NCBI GenBank assembly: GCA_027483505.1
Contig: JAIXUP010000038.1
Span: forward strand, 1 to 57,737
Origin: Hyphomicrobiales bacterium
Lineage (GTDB): Bacteria > Pseudomonadota > Alphaproteobacteria > Rhizobiales > Beijerinckiaceae
Direction of reading: 5' to 3'
DNA: 57,737 bases
Shown: positions 1-10,133 of the stretch, piece by piece
Position numbering within the stretch: position 1 is the first letter of the stretch
Layout: each line of letters opens with the position of its first letter
Program-made: the position numbers and the translations under genes
Notes under the pieces: model-generated
What the model was told of the DNA's origin: nothing
What the model saw: the letters and a program-made list of their open reading frames with translations, nothing else
Database searches by the model: none

Positions 1-1239
<1,239 letters not shown>

Positions 1240-1320
1240 CTACTCCTCTTGGACTTGAAATCTTGAAACGTGGATGGGGTTCGCGTCGGCTCAGGCCAAC
1301 GCCGCGGGACAGTCAGTTGA

Positions 1321-1608
1321 TCAGCCGACGATGCCCATGATGTCGGATTCCTTCATGATCAGGAGATCCTGGCCATCGATCTTCACTTCGGTGCCGCTCC
1401 ACTTGCCGAAAAGGACGCGATCGCCCTTCTTGACATCGAGCGGGACGAGCTTGCCGGATTCATCGCGCGCGCCAGAGCCGACGGCGATGATTTCGCCTTC
1501 CTGCGGCTTTTCCTTCGCGGTTTCCGGGATGATGATGCCACCCTTGGTCTTTTCTTCGGCGTCGATGCGACGAACGACCACGCGGTCATGCAGCGGACGG
1601 AACTTCAT
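1321..1608 (-). CDS. groES: 10 kDa co-chaperonin GroES
   Basis: Heptameric lid of the GroEL chamber. The 95-residue product has the family length and begins [14 protein letters not shown]. The mobile-loop region ([18 protein letters not shown]) falls around residues 22-39. I chose the ATG at 1608 over an in-frame extension to 1662 because it has an AGAGGA ribosome site and gives the canonical N-terminus; the extension would run into the leader next to the CIRCE element. First gene of groESL. Confidence 0.97.
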   Translation of the reverse strand: MKFRPLHDRVVVRRIDAEEKTKGGIIIPETAKEKPQEGEIIAVGSGARDESGKLVPLDVKKGDRVLFGKWSGTEVKIDGQDLLIMKESDIMGIVG

Positions 1609-1666
1609 GGATGTGTTTCCTCTGCTCAATTGAACAAATGTGAGCGGGCCGATGCGGCCCATGTCG

Positions 1667-1693
1667 TTAGCAGTCTCACCAAGTGAGTGCCAA
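1667..1693 (-). promoter_or_regulatory. CIRCE operator (HrcA-binding inverted repeat) of groESL
   Basis: Read on the minus strand: TTGGCACTC, nine bases, GACTGCTAA. The consensus is TTAGCACTC-N9-GAGTGCTAA, so each arm has one mismatch. It lies between the groESL promoter and groES, the classic position for repression by HrcA. No hrcA gene is in this window. Confidence 0.9.
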
Positions 1694-1705
1694 CGAGTGA
1701 CCTGG

Positions 1706-1734
1706 AGATAGGGACAGCGCCGGGCCGAGTCAAG
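1706..1734 (-). promoter_or_regulatory. groESL sigma-70-type promoter
   Basis: Minus strand: CTTGAC (1729-1734), 17-base spacer, CTATCT (1706-1711). Spacing and hexamers fit the alphaproteobacterial housekeeping consensus. The CIRCE element begins about 12 bases downstream, around the expected transcription start. Confidence 0.7.
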
Positions 1735-1750
1735 GCTTGGCCGACCGGCT

Positions 1751-2890
1751 TTATCGCAGCCTGCGCGGCAGCGTTAACAGTGCCGCCCCCGCCAGAGCGA
1801 CCAGGGCGCCCACGAAGCCGGTGGAGGACAGGCCAAGCCGGCTGAAGGCCACACCGCCAAGGGCTGATCCAAAGGAGGCGGCGACATAGATGGAGGCGGC
1901 GTTGAGCGCAAGGATGACGCTTTGCGCCTCGGGGGCGAGGGCGATCAGCCTGAGCTGCTGCGGGACCATGAAGGCCCAGCCGAAGGCACTCCACAGGAAG
2001 GCCAGCAGCAGCAGGGGCGCGAGGCCCGCATCAAGCGTGGACATGGCCGGAAGGTACAGAGCCTGCGCGAGGCACAGGCCAAGCAGAACCTTTTCGGCTC
2101 CAAACTTTCGCGTCAGTGCCGCACCGAAGGCGTTTCCGGTAACGGCTCCAAGGCCGAAGGCGACCAGCAGCATCGTCACGCCCGTCCCGCCAAGTCCGAG
2201 GCGTTCCTCGCCAAGGGGGCCGATATACGTGTAGACGCAATAGACGGCGCCGAGAAAGGCCACCGTGAACAGCACCGCCACAATCTGGCGGGGCGTGGTC
2301 AGGACTTTGCCGAGCATGGCCAGCGAGGTTGGCTGAAACGGCAGGCCTGCCGGCACGAGGCGCGCCAACAGCCCCAGCGCGACCACGCCGATGCCCACCA
2401 CGACCCAGAAGGCGACGTGCCAATCGAGGGCGTAGCCGAGGTAGCCGCCGACAGGGACGCCCACGATCTGGGCGAGGGTCAGGCCGAAGAAGACACGCGC
2501 CAGTGCGGCAGGCCGGCTTTCGGGATTGGTGGTCGCCACGGCGACCGCCGCGCTGGTGGGTGTGAAAAGTCCGCCGCCGACTGCGGCCAGCACCCTCGCC
2601 AGCCCGAGCGATGGAACATTCCAGGCGATCGCCGACAGGACCGCGGCGAGAACGAACACTGCCATGCTGCCGATCAGCAGCGTGCGCCTGTCGACCTTGC
2701 CTGCGAAGGCCGTCAGCACGGGTGACGCCACCGCATAGGTCACGGCATAGGCGGTGAGGAACAGCCCAGCCTCCGCCTTGCTGATCGCGAAGGCCGAGGC
2801 AATAGGGCTGAGAATCCCGATGATCACGAAGGCGCCAACGCCCATGACGAAGTTACCGAATGACAGCACAAGCAGCAGGCGACGATCCAT
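1751..2890 (-). CDS. MFS transporter, DHA1/AraJ-like efflux type
   Basis: Inner-membrane secondary transporter of 379 residues with about 12 hydrophobic segments. A motif A-like loop, [10 protein letters not shown], at residues 63-72 between helices 2 and 3 is typical of drug or sugar efflux permeases of the DHA1 family. The substrate cannot be read from sequence. The ATG at 2890 has a GGAG site; the longer in-frame extension (to 3406) is rejected because it covers the divergent thioesterase gene. The two genes share a 78-base divergent promoter region, which may mean shared regulation. Confidence 0.88.
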   Translation of the reverse strand: MDRRLLLVLSFGNFVMGVGAFVIIGILSPIASAFAISKAEAGLFLTAYAVTYAVASPVLTAFAGKVDRRTLLIGSMAVFVLAAVLSAIAWNVPSLGLARVLAAVGGGLFTPTSAAVAVATTNPESRPAALARVFFGLTLAQIVGVPVGGYLGYALDWHVAFWVVVGIGVVALGLLARLVPAGLPFQPTSLAMLGKVLTTPRQIVAVLFTVAFLGAVYCVYTYIGPLGEERLGLGGTGVTMLLVAFGLGAVTGNAFGAALTRKFGAEKVLLGLCLAQALYLPAMSTLDAGLAPLLLLAFLWSAFGWAFMVPQQLRLIALAPEAQSVILALNAASIYVAASFGSALGGVAFSRLGLSSTGFVGALVALAGAALLTLPRRLR

Positions 2891-2968
2891 GCTCAACTCC
2901 GGCTGACTTCGGCTTGACTTCGATTGTCCACTGCGCGATCCGCAGTCAACAGGCAAGGAGCAAAGCCG

Positions 2969-3451
2969 ATGTCCGATGTTCACTTTGGCGTGGTCGGCCG
3001 CGACATCCTTCTTGCTGATGACGGGCTGAGTTTCCTGCGCGGCATGATCGAGCGGCGTCATCCCGCGCCGCCCTTTGCGCAAACGATGGATGTGACGCTG
3101 ACGGCCGCCGAAGATGCGTTCGTGGTCTTCGAAGGCACGCCGAGCGAACGCTTTTTCAACCCTCTCGGCACGGTGCATGGCGGCTGGATTGCCGCGATAC
3201 TCGATTCTGCCATGGCCTGCGCGGTGCATACCACGCTCAGGCGCGGAGAGGGCTACACAACCTTGGAACTGAAGATCAATTACGTTCGCGCCGTCATGCC
3301 GTCTTCCGGCGTTGTGCGCTGCGAAGGCAGGGTCATCCATCGGGGCGGCAGCATCGCGACCTCCGAGGGCAAGCTGCTCGACGCACAAGGACGCCTGCTC
3401 GCTCACGGAACCGAAACCTGCATGATCTTCGCGGCGAAGAAGCCGGAGTGA
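2969..3451 (+). CDS. PaaI-family hotdog-fold thioesterase
   Basis: Predicted acyl-CoA thioesterase of 160 residues. The hotdog signature N-x2-G-x-VHGG (NPLGTVHGG, residues 64-72) precedes the long central helix, and the C-terminal strands carry RGGSIATSEGKL. This matches the PaaI/YbgC-like thioesterase family (hydrolysis of aryl- or acyl-CoA). The ATG at 2969 has an AAGGAG site eight bases upstream; a TTG at 2924 in the same frame lacks one. It is divergent from the MFS transporter. The physiological substrate is unknown. Confidence 0.88.
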   Translation: MSDVHFGVVGRDILLADDGLSFLRGMIERRHPAPPFAQTMDVTLTAAEDAFVVFEGTPSERFFNPLGTVHGGWIAAILDSAMACAVHTTLRRGEGYTTLELKINYVRAVMPSSGVVRCEGRVIHRGGSIATSEGKLLDAQGRLLAHGTETCMIFAAKKPE

Positions 3452-3466
3452 GCGCTGCGACTGCGG

Positions 3467-4330
3467 TCAACGCCGCGTCAGCGCCAGCGACCCGGCGATG
3501 ATCAGCGCCGAACCCGCCCAAGTGTAGACGGTCGGCACCTCGGCGAAGGCGACAAAGCCGATCAGCGCGGCCCAGACCAGGGACGTGTACTCGGTCGGCG
3601 CCAGACGCGAGGCGTTGGCTTTCGAAAAAGCGAAGGTCAGTGACAGGTGCCCGATGACGCCCAGCACGCCGGCCAGAAGGAACATCAGGAGGTCATGGGC
3701 GCTCGGCCATGACCAGTACCATAGCGCGAGCGGCAGCAGCACGACTGCCGGGCCGACATTCTGGAAGGCCACGATGGTGGCGGGATGCTGGGCCACGGCG
3801 AGCTTGCGCAACAGGATGATGTTGACCGCATAGGCGAAGGCCGAGAACAGCGCCGCCGCGATGCCGAGTGTGGACGAGACCTGGCCGGCCTGCAGATTGG
3901 GCCAGAGCATCACAGCCATGCCGCCGAATCCGAAGGCAAGCGCGATAATGATCGAGCGGTCGACCTTCTCCTTGAGCCAGAACACGCCGAGCACGGCGAT
4001 GAAGCATGGCGCCAGAAAGGATAGGCTGATCGCTTCGGCCAGGGGCAGGAGGCTGATCGCCAGGAAGAAGGAGCCTGCCGTCAGCACCACCAGCGGAACC
4101 CGGTAGACATTGGCGCGGACCTCGGCCCTGGTCGGCCTTGGTGGCCTGAGCGCGCCCCAGACCAGCAGCGCCACGATGCCGCCCATCAAGAAGCGGAAGA
4201 ACACCGACACCGCCACCGGATGGACCTGCATCTGCGCCTTGATCACCGCGTCCATCGCAGTGAGCAGGAAGATGCCGATGCTGGCCAGCAACAGTGGCGG
4301 CAGGGCAAGGACGCGCTGTTTTGGGCTCAT
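3467..4330 (-). CDS. EamA/DMT-family transporter
   Basis: 287-residue integral membrane protein with about ten hydrophobic helices arranged as two EamA repeats, typical of drug/metabolite exporters (RhaT/YdcZ-like). The ATG at 4330 overlaps the stop of the upstream acetyltransferase (ATGA), so the two are translationally coupled; the longer in-frame reading would lie inside the acetyltransferase gene. The substrate is unknown. Coupling to a GNAT enzyme suggests export of a modified amine or amino acid, which is inference. Confidence 0.88.
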   Translation of the reverse strand: MSPKQRVLALPPLLLASIGIFLLTAMDAVIKAQMQVHPVAVSVFFRFLMGGIVALLVWGALRPPRPTRAEVRANVYRVPLVVLTAGSFFLAISLLPLAEAISLSFLAPCFIAVLGVFWLKEKVDRSIIIALAFGFGGMAVMLWPNLQAGQVSSTLGIAAALFSAFAYAVNIILLRKLAVAQHPATIVAFQNVGPAVVLLPLALWYWSWPSAHDLLMFLLAGVLGVIGHLSLTFAFSKANASRLAPTEYTSLVWAALIGFVAFAEVPTVYTWAGSALIIAGSLALTRR

Positions 4331-4845
4331 GCCGATGTGGCCAGTCGCAGTGTGTAGAGGAACTCCGTCGTGTCCGAGATATCGCCGAGCTGCCGGGTCT
4401 GCGGCTGGCGCGCGAAGCCGAGCTTCTCGTAAAAGCGGTGCGCCCGCGTGAAGCGGGTGTCGGTCCAAAGAAAAACTGAATGAGCGCCGGTTTCATGGGC
4501 GCGCCCGAACACCAGCCCGGCAAGCTCCCGCGCAAGGCCGGAGCCGCGCAGGGCGCGCGCGAGATAGAACTTGTGCAGTTCCATCGCCCCCTGCCCGTCC
4601 GGCGTGGCGCAGATGCAGCCGTCGATTGTCGCCCCATGGCCGTCAAGCACCCACATCCGCGTGCCCCTGCCTGCCGCCCAACTGGCGGGTGCGCGCAGTT
4701 CGGGGAACTCGTCCCACGAGAACAGGCAACCCGGATACTCAGAAAAGCAGGCCTTGATCAGGGCCGCGACGGCCTCGCCATCAGCATCCTCGACAGGGCG
4801 CAGCGCAAGGCTCGGCAATGTATGGGCGGGGTCGCTGGCCAGCAT
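4327..4845 (-). CDS. GNAT family N-acetyltransferase
   Basis: 172-residue acetyl-CoA-dependent acyltransferase. The acetyl-CoA pyrophosphate loop is RALRGSGLA (residues 98-105 region), followed by the helix and the conserved RAHRFYEKLGF segment that closes GNAT domains. The start at 4845 gives a normal-length GNAT protein; the frame stays open further upstream but into the divergent promoter region and the glycosyltransferase gene. It is the first gene of a two-gene unit with the EamA transporter. Substrate unknown. Confidence 0.88.
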   Translation of the reverse strand: MLASDPAHTLPSLALRPVEDADGEAVAALIKACFSEYPGCLFSWDEFPELRAPASWAAGRGTRMWVLDGHGATIDGCICATPDGQGAMELHKFYLARALRGSGLARELAGLVFGRAHETGAHSVFLWTDTRFTRAHRFYEKLGFARQPQTRQLGDISDTTEFLYTLRLATSA

Positions 4846-5047
4846 GCGCCCTGTTAGCGCCTTGCCGGATCGGGTGGAAGCGCAGATGACGCATCGCCAC
4901 CGGGAACAGCAATGCGTGCAACGCATCAGCCGCCGGACAAACCCGAAACCACGACGGGTAACGAAGTCTTCAACGCGAAGTGCTACGCGAAACAGAGAAG
5001 AGCGCAGCGTCCCGGTTTGGCGTCGCGGCTTTCCCGGAGGCCATCCA

Positions 5048-5938
5048 ATGCGAGTTGGGGTGATCATCGCAACCGCAGGCCGGCCCGACATGGTCTCAAC
5101 CTGCGTCCGCAACCTTGCGGCGCAGAGCGAGCCGGCAGACGAGATCATCGTGGTTGCGCCGACATGCGACGATTTTGGTGATCTTGGAAGCGAAGACGCG
5201 ACATGTGCGATCGGTCCGCGCGGCGGCACCTTGCAGCGCAATCTCGGTCTCGACCTGCTGGGGGAGCGCAGCGAGATTGTGGTGTTCTTCGATGACGACT
5301 TCGCCCCATCGCGGCACTGGCTCGCCCATCTGCGGCAGGCGATGACCGCCGATCCGGCGCTCAACGTGGTCACCGGACGGGTCCTGGCCGATGGAATCCA
5401 CGGGCCGGGCCTTGGCTGGGCAGACGCCGCGCAGCTGGTCGAGGCTGAAGACAGCGCCTTCGACGGCCGGCGGGCATCAGGCCAGAATCCGGCGTTCGAC
5501 ATGCTCGACGACGTCTCCGCCTATGGCTGCAACATGGCGTTCCGCATGAGCGCCATCGCCGGGCTCCGGTTCGACGAGCGGCTCACACTCTACAGCTGGC
5601 AGGAAGACACAGATTTCAGCTTCCGGGCGCGGGGGCATGGGCGCATGGCCCGGTTCAACGGCCTTTGGGGCGTTCACCTCGGGACCAAGTCCGGACGCAC
5701 GACAGGGCGCAAGCTCGGCTACGCCCAGATCGCCAATCCCGTCTACCTTCTGCGCAAAGGCACGATCCCGCCGGCAATGGCCTTCAACCTGATGGGGCGA
5801 AACGTCATGGCCAACGCGCTCAAGGCCGCCTGGCCGGAGCCGGAGGTGGATCGCCTCGGCCGCTTCAGGGGCAATCTGATTGCGCTGCGTGACGTTCTCA
5901 TGCGACGCGACAGGCCTGAACGCGTCGGCGAGATCTGA
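5048..5938 (+). CDS. Family 2 glycosyltransferase
   Basis: 296-residue GT-A-fold glycosyltransferase that would move a sugar from a nucleotide donor to a growing surface glycan at the inner membrane face. Visible: N-terminal VGVIIATAGRP, the acidic metal-binding DDD at residues 82-84, and the WQED motif at 184-187, a likely acceptor/catalytic region. The ATG at 5048 follows GGAGG. The flippase starts only eight bases after the stop, so they form one operon for polysaccharide assembly. Confidence 0.88.
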   Translation: MRVGVIIATAGRPDMVSTCVRNLAAQSEPADEIIVVAPTCDDFGDLGSEDATCAIGPRGGTLQRNLGLDLLGERSEIVVFFDDDFAPSRHWLAHLRQAMTADPALNVVTGRVLADGIHGPGLGWADAAQLVEAEDSAFDGRRASGQNPAFDMLDDVSAYGCNMAFRMSAIAGLRFDERLTLYSWQEDTDFSFRARGHGRMARFNGLWGVHLGTKSGRTTGRKLGYAQIANPVYLLRKGTIPPAMAFNLMGRNVMANALKAAWPEPEVDRLGRFRGNLIALRDVLMRRDRPERVGEI

Positions 5939-5946
5939 GACGAGTC

Positions 5947-7392
5947 GTGCTTCTCGCCCTCACCTTTGCCGCGAACTCGGCCGTCAACTTCGTTCTGGGA
6001 CTCCTGATCGCGCGGTTCCTTGGGCCCGAGCAGTTCGGCCTGTATGCGCTCGGCGCGGCGCTCCTGATCCTGATCAACGCCTTTGCGATCGACTGGCTGA
6101 AGCTCTCGACGATCCGCTTCTATTCGCAGGACAAGCGGCAGGCCGAACCCGCGATCCGCGCCTCGCTGGACGGCTTGGCGGCATTGTGCACGCTTGCGCT
6201 GTTGGCCATTCTCATCACGGCCGTGGCGGCCGGCGTCGACCTCAGAATTCCCACCGCGATCGCCGCAGCCGCCGTGGCGGCGGGCGCGGCGGGCGGGCTG
6301 TTCGACTATCAGCAGGCTGTGGCGCGCGCCCGTGAAGACGACGCCATCTACGCCAAGATGGTGATCATCAAGAACGGCGCCGCGCTGGTGCTCATGGTCG
6401 GCGGGGCGTGGCTGACGCGCGATCCCGTGCTGGTGCTCGTCGGTTCGACCCTGAGCTGCCTTGCCGCCCTCATGGTTGTGCGCCGCGCGCTGTCGGACGC
6501 TCCCCTCGACCTGAAGGCGATCGACAGGCGGCACGTCCGCGCCTTCGCCGTCTATGCGCTGCCGCTGGTGGCGACGAACATCCTGCTCGCAACCATTCCG
6601 CTGCTGAACCGCGCCTACATGGCGTCCGGCTTTGGCCTCGCGGAGGCCGGCTACTTCTCGCTTGCCGCCGACATCGGCTTCAAGATCATGGCGACCGTCG
6701 GGGCCACGATCGAGATCATGCTGCTGCCGCTGGCCGTGCGCGCCATGGAGCGCGACGGGATGGCGGCGGCGCATGACCAGATCGGGCGCAATCTCATTGT
6801 GGTGCTGGCCTGCCTGCTGCCGCTCGCGGCGGGCACCCTGGCCGTACTGCCGGCGTTCGAGGCCCTGCTGGTGCCTCCGGCCTTCCATGGCCATTTCAGC
6901 GGCTATATCTGGCTGCTGATGCCCGCCTTCCTGGCCCTGCCGCTGATGCAGGTCGGCCTCAACCCGGTCTACCTCGTCAGCAAGCGCACGATGGTCTCCA
7001 CCTCGTCAGCGGCTGCGGCCGTGGCGGTCAACGCATCCATCCTCGCGATCATGATGTTCGCTCCCGTTCCGCAGACCGGCCCGGCCGGGGTGGCCCTTGC
7101 GATGTCGGCTGGCTTCACCGCCTCGATGCTGATCGTCGGCTGGGGCGCGCTCCGGCACCGCGCGGTTCGACCGGGCATCCGCGACCTGTGCTGGATCTCC
7201 GCCGGACTGATCGCGATGACGGCGACGCTCTGGCCATGGCGTGAGATGAAGCCGGCTGGCCTGACGCTGTTCCTACAAGTGCTTGCCGGCGGCGTCATCT
7301 ACGGTATCGTCATGATCGCGGGCGATGTCGCTGGCTGCCGCCGCAGCGTCGTGAACCACCTGAGACAGCGCAGGGCGAGAACAGCATCATGA
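5947..7392 (+). CDS. Lipopolysaccharide/oligosaccharide flippase (MOP superfamily, Wzx-like)
   Basis: 481-residue polytopic membrane protein with 12-14 hydrophobic helices. The early segment RFLGPEQFGLYALGAA is the hallmark of polysaccharide-exporting MOP family members (Wzx/RfbX): (F/L)GPEQ(F/Y)GLY near helix 1-2. Likely role: flipping undecaprenyl-linked oligosaccharide to the periplasm. The start is a GTG at 5947 with a weak ribosome site, eight bases after the glycosyltransferase, so translation is probably coupled. Its stop overlaps the next start (ATGA). Confidence 0.88.
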   Translation: MLLALTFAANSAVNFVLGLLIARFLGPEQFGLYALGAALLILINAFAIDWLKLSTIRFYSQDKRQAEPAIRASLDGLAALCTLALLAILITAVAAGVDLRIPTAIAAAAVAAGAAGGLFDYQQAVARAREDDAIYAKMVIIKNGAALVLMVGGAWLTRDPVLVLVGSTLSCLAALMVVRRALSDAPLDLKAIDRRHVRAFAVYALPLVATNILLATIPLLNRAYMASGFGLAEAGYFSLAADIGFKIMATVGATIEIMLLPLAVRAMERDGMAAAHDQIGRNLIVVLACLLPLAAGTLAVLPAFEALLVPPAFHGHFSGYIWLLMPAFLALPLMQVGLNPVYLVSKRTMVSTSSAAAAVAVNASILAIMMFAPVPQTGPAGVALAMSAGFTASMLIVGWGALRHRAVRPGIRDLCWISAGLIAMTATLWPWREMKPAGLTLFLQVLAGGVIYGIVMIAGDVAGCRRSVVNHLRQRRARTAS

Positions 7393-7838
7393 AACAACGA
7401 CCTTCCACGAAGCGGCACTCAGCCTTTGCCGCGCTGCTGTGCGCGCCGGTCCTTGCAATTCTGTCGGGAGCATCTGCGCAGGCCCAGACCGCCGAGCAGC
7501 TCGTCGGGCGCTGGGGCCTTGCAGCCTACTTCCGTGAGGCCGACGCCGCCAAGGTGACGGCGGCGGCACGCGGATTCTGCAGCCACCCTTACGTGATCGC
7601 GCGCGGTCCCAATGGCGGCGTGATGCTGAACCAGCCCGATCAGCCGCAGAAGAGCGAGCATGTCATCTCCTCGGGCTTCACCGGCCGGACCACGATCGGC
7701 CCTGCAAGCGACACCAGCGGGGCGAAGGACCGCGAGTTCGTCAGCTTCGCGCCCAACCAGTTCGTGCTGCGCTGGCTGGAGCCGAGCGTCGGCAATCGCT
7801 ACGGCGTGATGGTCTTTGTCCGCTGCGGCGGGCGTTAA
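7389..7838 (+). CDS. Secreted hypothetical protein of the polysaccharide operon
   Basis: 149 residues. The first ~33 are a signal peptide (charged start, hydrophobic core, SAQAQ cleavage region). The mature part has two cysteines (64 and 146) that could form a disulfide, and an RWGLAAYFRE segment after cleavage. No family recognised. It overlaps the flippase stop by four bases, so it is very probably co-translated and may act in the periplasm on the same glycan. Confidence 0.8.
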   Translation: MKQRPSTKRHSAFAALLCAPVLAILSGASAQAQTAEQLVGRWGLAAYFREADAAKVTAAARGFCSHPYVIARGPNGGVMLNQPDQPQKSEHVISSGFTGRTTIGPASDTSGAKDREFVSFAPNQFVLRWLEPSVGNRYGVMVFVRCGGR

Positions 7839-8017
7839 TCGACTTGCTGCGGCTGTTCCAGCTTCATTAACCGCGCTTCTGCGCCGCACGGTAACCATAC
7901 CAAACGGAATACAAGGCTGGTTAAAGTCAAGCCGGTCGCGGCGCTGTTTCATTTACCATCCATTGATGGCCGCGGCGCAGGCTCCCCTCTGTCGAGTTCA
8001 GAACAGAGTGTGTGCGT

Positions 8018-8854
8018 ATGCGTCGCGATTTGCCAGCAGCCCTGTCGGGCGCCGCGTTTTCCCTTGTCATGATGCTGCCAGCGCCGGCGCTGGCCCAGGC
8101 CTATTTCACGGGTGACGCCACCCGCCGCACCGTGACGACGACCGGCACGGTCCAGAATGCCTCCGCCGGCAGCCCGCGCCCGGGCGCCCTCGGCGGCGGC
8201 TTCATCGAGTTCCTGGTGACCGGGCGCGATCCGAGCCCCGGCGCGCGTTATCAGGCCGAACCCGAGCGCTGGCAGCGGCAGGCGACGCCGCGCTCGGCGC
8301 CGCAGCCCGAGGTCGATCCGTTCAGCGGTCTTCCGGTCATGCCGCCGGGCCGCCAGCTGGCGGCCGTGCAGTCGCGCGGGGATTTCGGGCGCCCGATCGA
8401 ACGCGTTCTCGATCCACGCTTCGAGCGCCAGGAAGTGGCCTATGACGGCCCGCACCGGCCAGGCACGGTGGTCATCGATACCCCGTCCAAGTTCCTCTAC
8501 CTTGTGCTGGAGAACGGTCGGGCGCTGCGCTACGGCATCGGCGTCGGGCGTCCGGGCTTCGAGTGGGCCGGCGTCAAGAGCATCACCCGCAAGGCCGAGT
8601 GGCCCGACTGGACGCCGCCGGCCGCCATGCTGAAGCGTCGCCCAGACCTGCCGCGCTTCATGCCGGGCGGCCCAGAAAATCCGATGGGCGCGCGGGCGAT
8701 GTATCTGGGCTCCTCGCTTTACCGCATCCACGGCACCAACGAGCCGCACACGATCGGCCAGGCTGTGTCGTCGGGCTGCATCCGGATGACGAATGACGAC
8801 GTGACGGACCTCTACAACCGTGTCCGTGTCGGCATGCGCGTCATCGTGATCTGA
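8018..8854 (+). CDS. L,D-transpeptidase (YkuD domain)
   Basis: Periplasmic enzyme that makes 3-3 peptidoglycan cross-links or attaches proteins to peptidoglycan. 278 residues: signal peptide 1-26 (APALA-Q), a proline-rich linker, then a YkuD domain from about residue 140. The catalytic motif H-G-T-N-E-P (His238) and S-S-G-C-I-R-M (Cys254) is complete. A GTG at 8012 is an alternative start two codons upstream. The 180-base region before it carries TTAAC-type sites. A strong hairpin terminator follows at 8962. Confidence 0.93.
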   Translation: MRRDLPAALSGAAFSLVMMLPAPALAQAYFTGDATRRTVTTTGTVQNASAGSPRPGALGGGFIEFLVTGRDPSPGARYQAEPERWQRQATPRSAPQPEVDPFSGLPVMPPGRQLAAVQSRGDFGRPIERVLDPRFERQEVAYDGPHRPGTVVIDTPSKFLYLVLENGRALRYGIGVGRPGFEWAGVKSITRKAEWPDWTPPAAMLKRRPDLPRFMPGGPENPMGARAMYLGSSLYRIHGTNEPHTIGQAVSSGCIRMTNDDVTDLYNRVRVGMRVIVI

Positions 8855-8961
8855 CCATTCCGCACCCGCCGCCTTCGCGGCGCCTTGTCATCCGCAGGGC
8901 CGCGAACAGCGGGCGCATCCGGGTTGCCGTCGTCGCCAGAACCGGCGGCAAGCCCGACCAG

Positions 8962-8991
8962 ACCCGCTCCGCCGCCAACGGAGCGGGTTTT
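8962..8991 (+). terminator. Rho-independent terminator after the L,D-transpeptidase
   Basis: Perfect 10-base stem ACCCGCTCCG / CGGAGCGGGT (8962-8971 and 8979-8988) with a 7-base loop and TTTT following. It also separates this gene from the convergent mbfA gene. Confidence 0.85.
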
Positions 8992-9005
8992 CTGTTCGGC
9001 AGGCG

Positions 9006-9965
9006 TCAGCTTGCGCCGATCAGGATGCCGGCGCCAAGCACCAGCAGGCCGCCGATGACGATCTGCACGACCGCGCGGGTGAAGGGCGTCTCCATGTACT
9101 TCCAGCGAATCCAGGCGATTGCCCACAGTTCGAACAGCACGACCACCCCGGCCACGATGGTCGCGGTCCAGAAATCGGGGATCAGATAGGGCAAGGTGTG
9201 GCCCAACCCGCCAAGGGCGGTCATCACGCCGCAGACAACGCCCCGGAGCCAGGGCGACCCGCGCCCGGTGATCGCGCCGTCATCGCTCATCGCCTCGGTC
9301 AGGCCCATCGATATCCCGGCGCCAACAGAGGCCGCCATCCCGATCAGGAAGGTTTCCCAGGTGTTCTGCGTGGCAAACGCCGCCGCGAAGATGGGCGCCA
9401 GCGTGGACACCGACCCATCGATCAGGCCAGCCAGACCGGGCTGCACGATCTGCAGGACGAGGAGCCGCTTGCGGGTTGCTTCCTCCTCGGCCTTGACGTC
9501 GACCGTGAGATTGGTCTCGCCCAGCTTGGCCGCCAGGCTCTCATGCTTTTTCTCGATCTCGGCCAGATCGCCCAGAAGCTTGCGGACATCGGTGTCGCGG
9601 GCGCGTTCCGCAGACTTGGCGTAGAACTGCGATGCTTCCAGCTCCATGACCTCGGCCTGGCGCCGGGCCACATCCAGCCGCAGACCTTCCAGCAGCCAGA
9701 CCGGGCGGCGCTTGAGGAAGCCGCGCACATCGGCGCGGGTGATATAGGGCATCTCCTTGCCGAACTTGCGCTCATACAGGTCAAGCAGCGCGTGGCGATG
9801 GCCCTGCTCCTCGACAGCCATCTCCTCGAAGACCTTGGCCGAGCCGGGATATTGCGGCTTCAGACGCGCCGCAAAATTGAGATAAATGCGGGCGTCCTCC
9901 TCCTCATTGGCAATGGCGAGGGCGAGGACCTCGGGTTCGGTCAGTTCGGTGAAGCGCTTGAGCAT
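9006..9965 (-). CDS. mbfA: Membrane-bound ferritin MbfA (ferritin-like plus VIT1/CCC1-type domain)
   Basis: 319 residues. Residues 1-160 are a ferritin-like four-helix domain with metal-binding acidic residues and ExxH (E53-H56; second set near residues 112-148). Residues 180-319 are the VIT1/CCC1-like membrane domain (GLIDGSVSTLAP, then several helices). In Bradyrhizobium and Agrobacterium MbfA exports iron and protects against peroxide and acid stress, under Irr control. The start ATG at 9965 lies nine bases from an Irr-box-like sequence. The leader is very short and has no clear ribosome site. Confidence 0.92.
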   Translation of the reverse strand: MLKRFTELTEPEVLALAIANEEEDARIYLNFAARLKPQYPGSAKVFEEMAVEEQGHRHALLDLYERKFGKEMPYITRADVRGFLKRRPVWLLEGLRLDVARRQAEVMELEASQFYAKSAERARDTDVRKLLGDLAEIEKKHESLAAKLGETNLTVDVKAEEEATRKRLLVLQIVQPGLAGLIDGSVSTLAPIFAAAFATQNTWETFLIGMAASVGAGISMGLTEAMSDDGAITGRGSPWLRGVVCGVMTALGGLGHTLPYLIPDFWTATIVAGVVVLFELWAIAWIRWKYMETPFTRAVVQIVIGGLLVLGAGILIGAS

Positions 9966-9973
9966 GACTTCAA

Positions 9974-9990
9974 TTTAGAATGATTATAAT
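9974..9990 (-). promoter_or_regulatory. Candidate Irr box (iron control element) overlapping the mbfA -10
   Basis: Plus strand reads TTTAGAA-TGA-TTATAAT, against the ICE consensus TTTAGAA-N3-TTCTAAA (12 of 14 arm positions). On the minus strand a perfect TATAAT (9983-9988) lies inside it, with CTGCCA 17 bases upstream as a weak -35. A bound repressor would occlude the -10. This matches known Irr repression of mbfA in rhizobia; binding itself is inferred. Confidence 0.65.
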
Positions 9991-10061
9991 CTGTATGGCA
10001 AGTCATGGCAGCGCTGCGCGCATGGCAGGGCAATCTGTCCTCCCATGGACACCCGGCGCAA

Positions 10062-10091
10062 GAAAAAGCCCACCGGCCTGGGCCGGTGGGC
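10062..10091 (-). terminator. Rho-independent terminator of the DUF2076 gene
   Basis: GC-rich hairpin GCCCACCGGCC / GGCCGGTGGGC (10068-10078 and 10081-10091). On the minus strand it is followed by a T-run (plus-strand AAAAA at 10063-10067). It lies 43 bases beyond the DUF2076 stop. Confidence 0.85.
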
Positions 10092-10133
10092 GATCTCGGA
10101 TGCGGCATCAGCGCGCGGCAGTGGCAGAGCGGG

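Noticed and set aside
2891..3406. N-terminal extension of the MFS transporter.
   Set aside because: It covers the divergent thioesterase gene, which has clear hotdog motifs; the ATG at 2890 has a ribosome site and the normal MFS N-terminus.
8867..8882. CGCCGC / GCGGCG hairpin just after the first L,D-transpeptidase.
   Set aside because: No T-run and a much better terminator lies at 8962.
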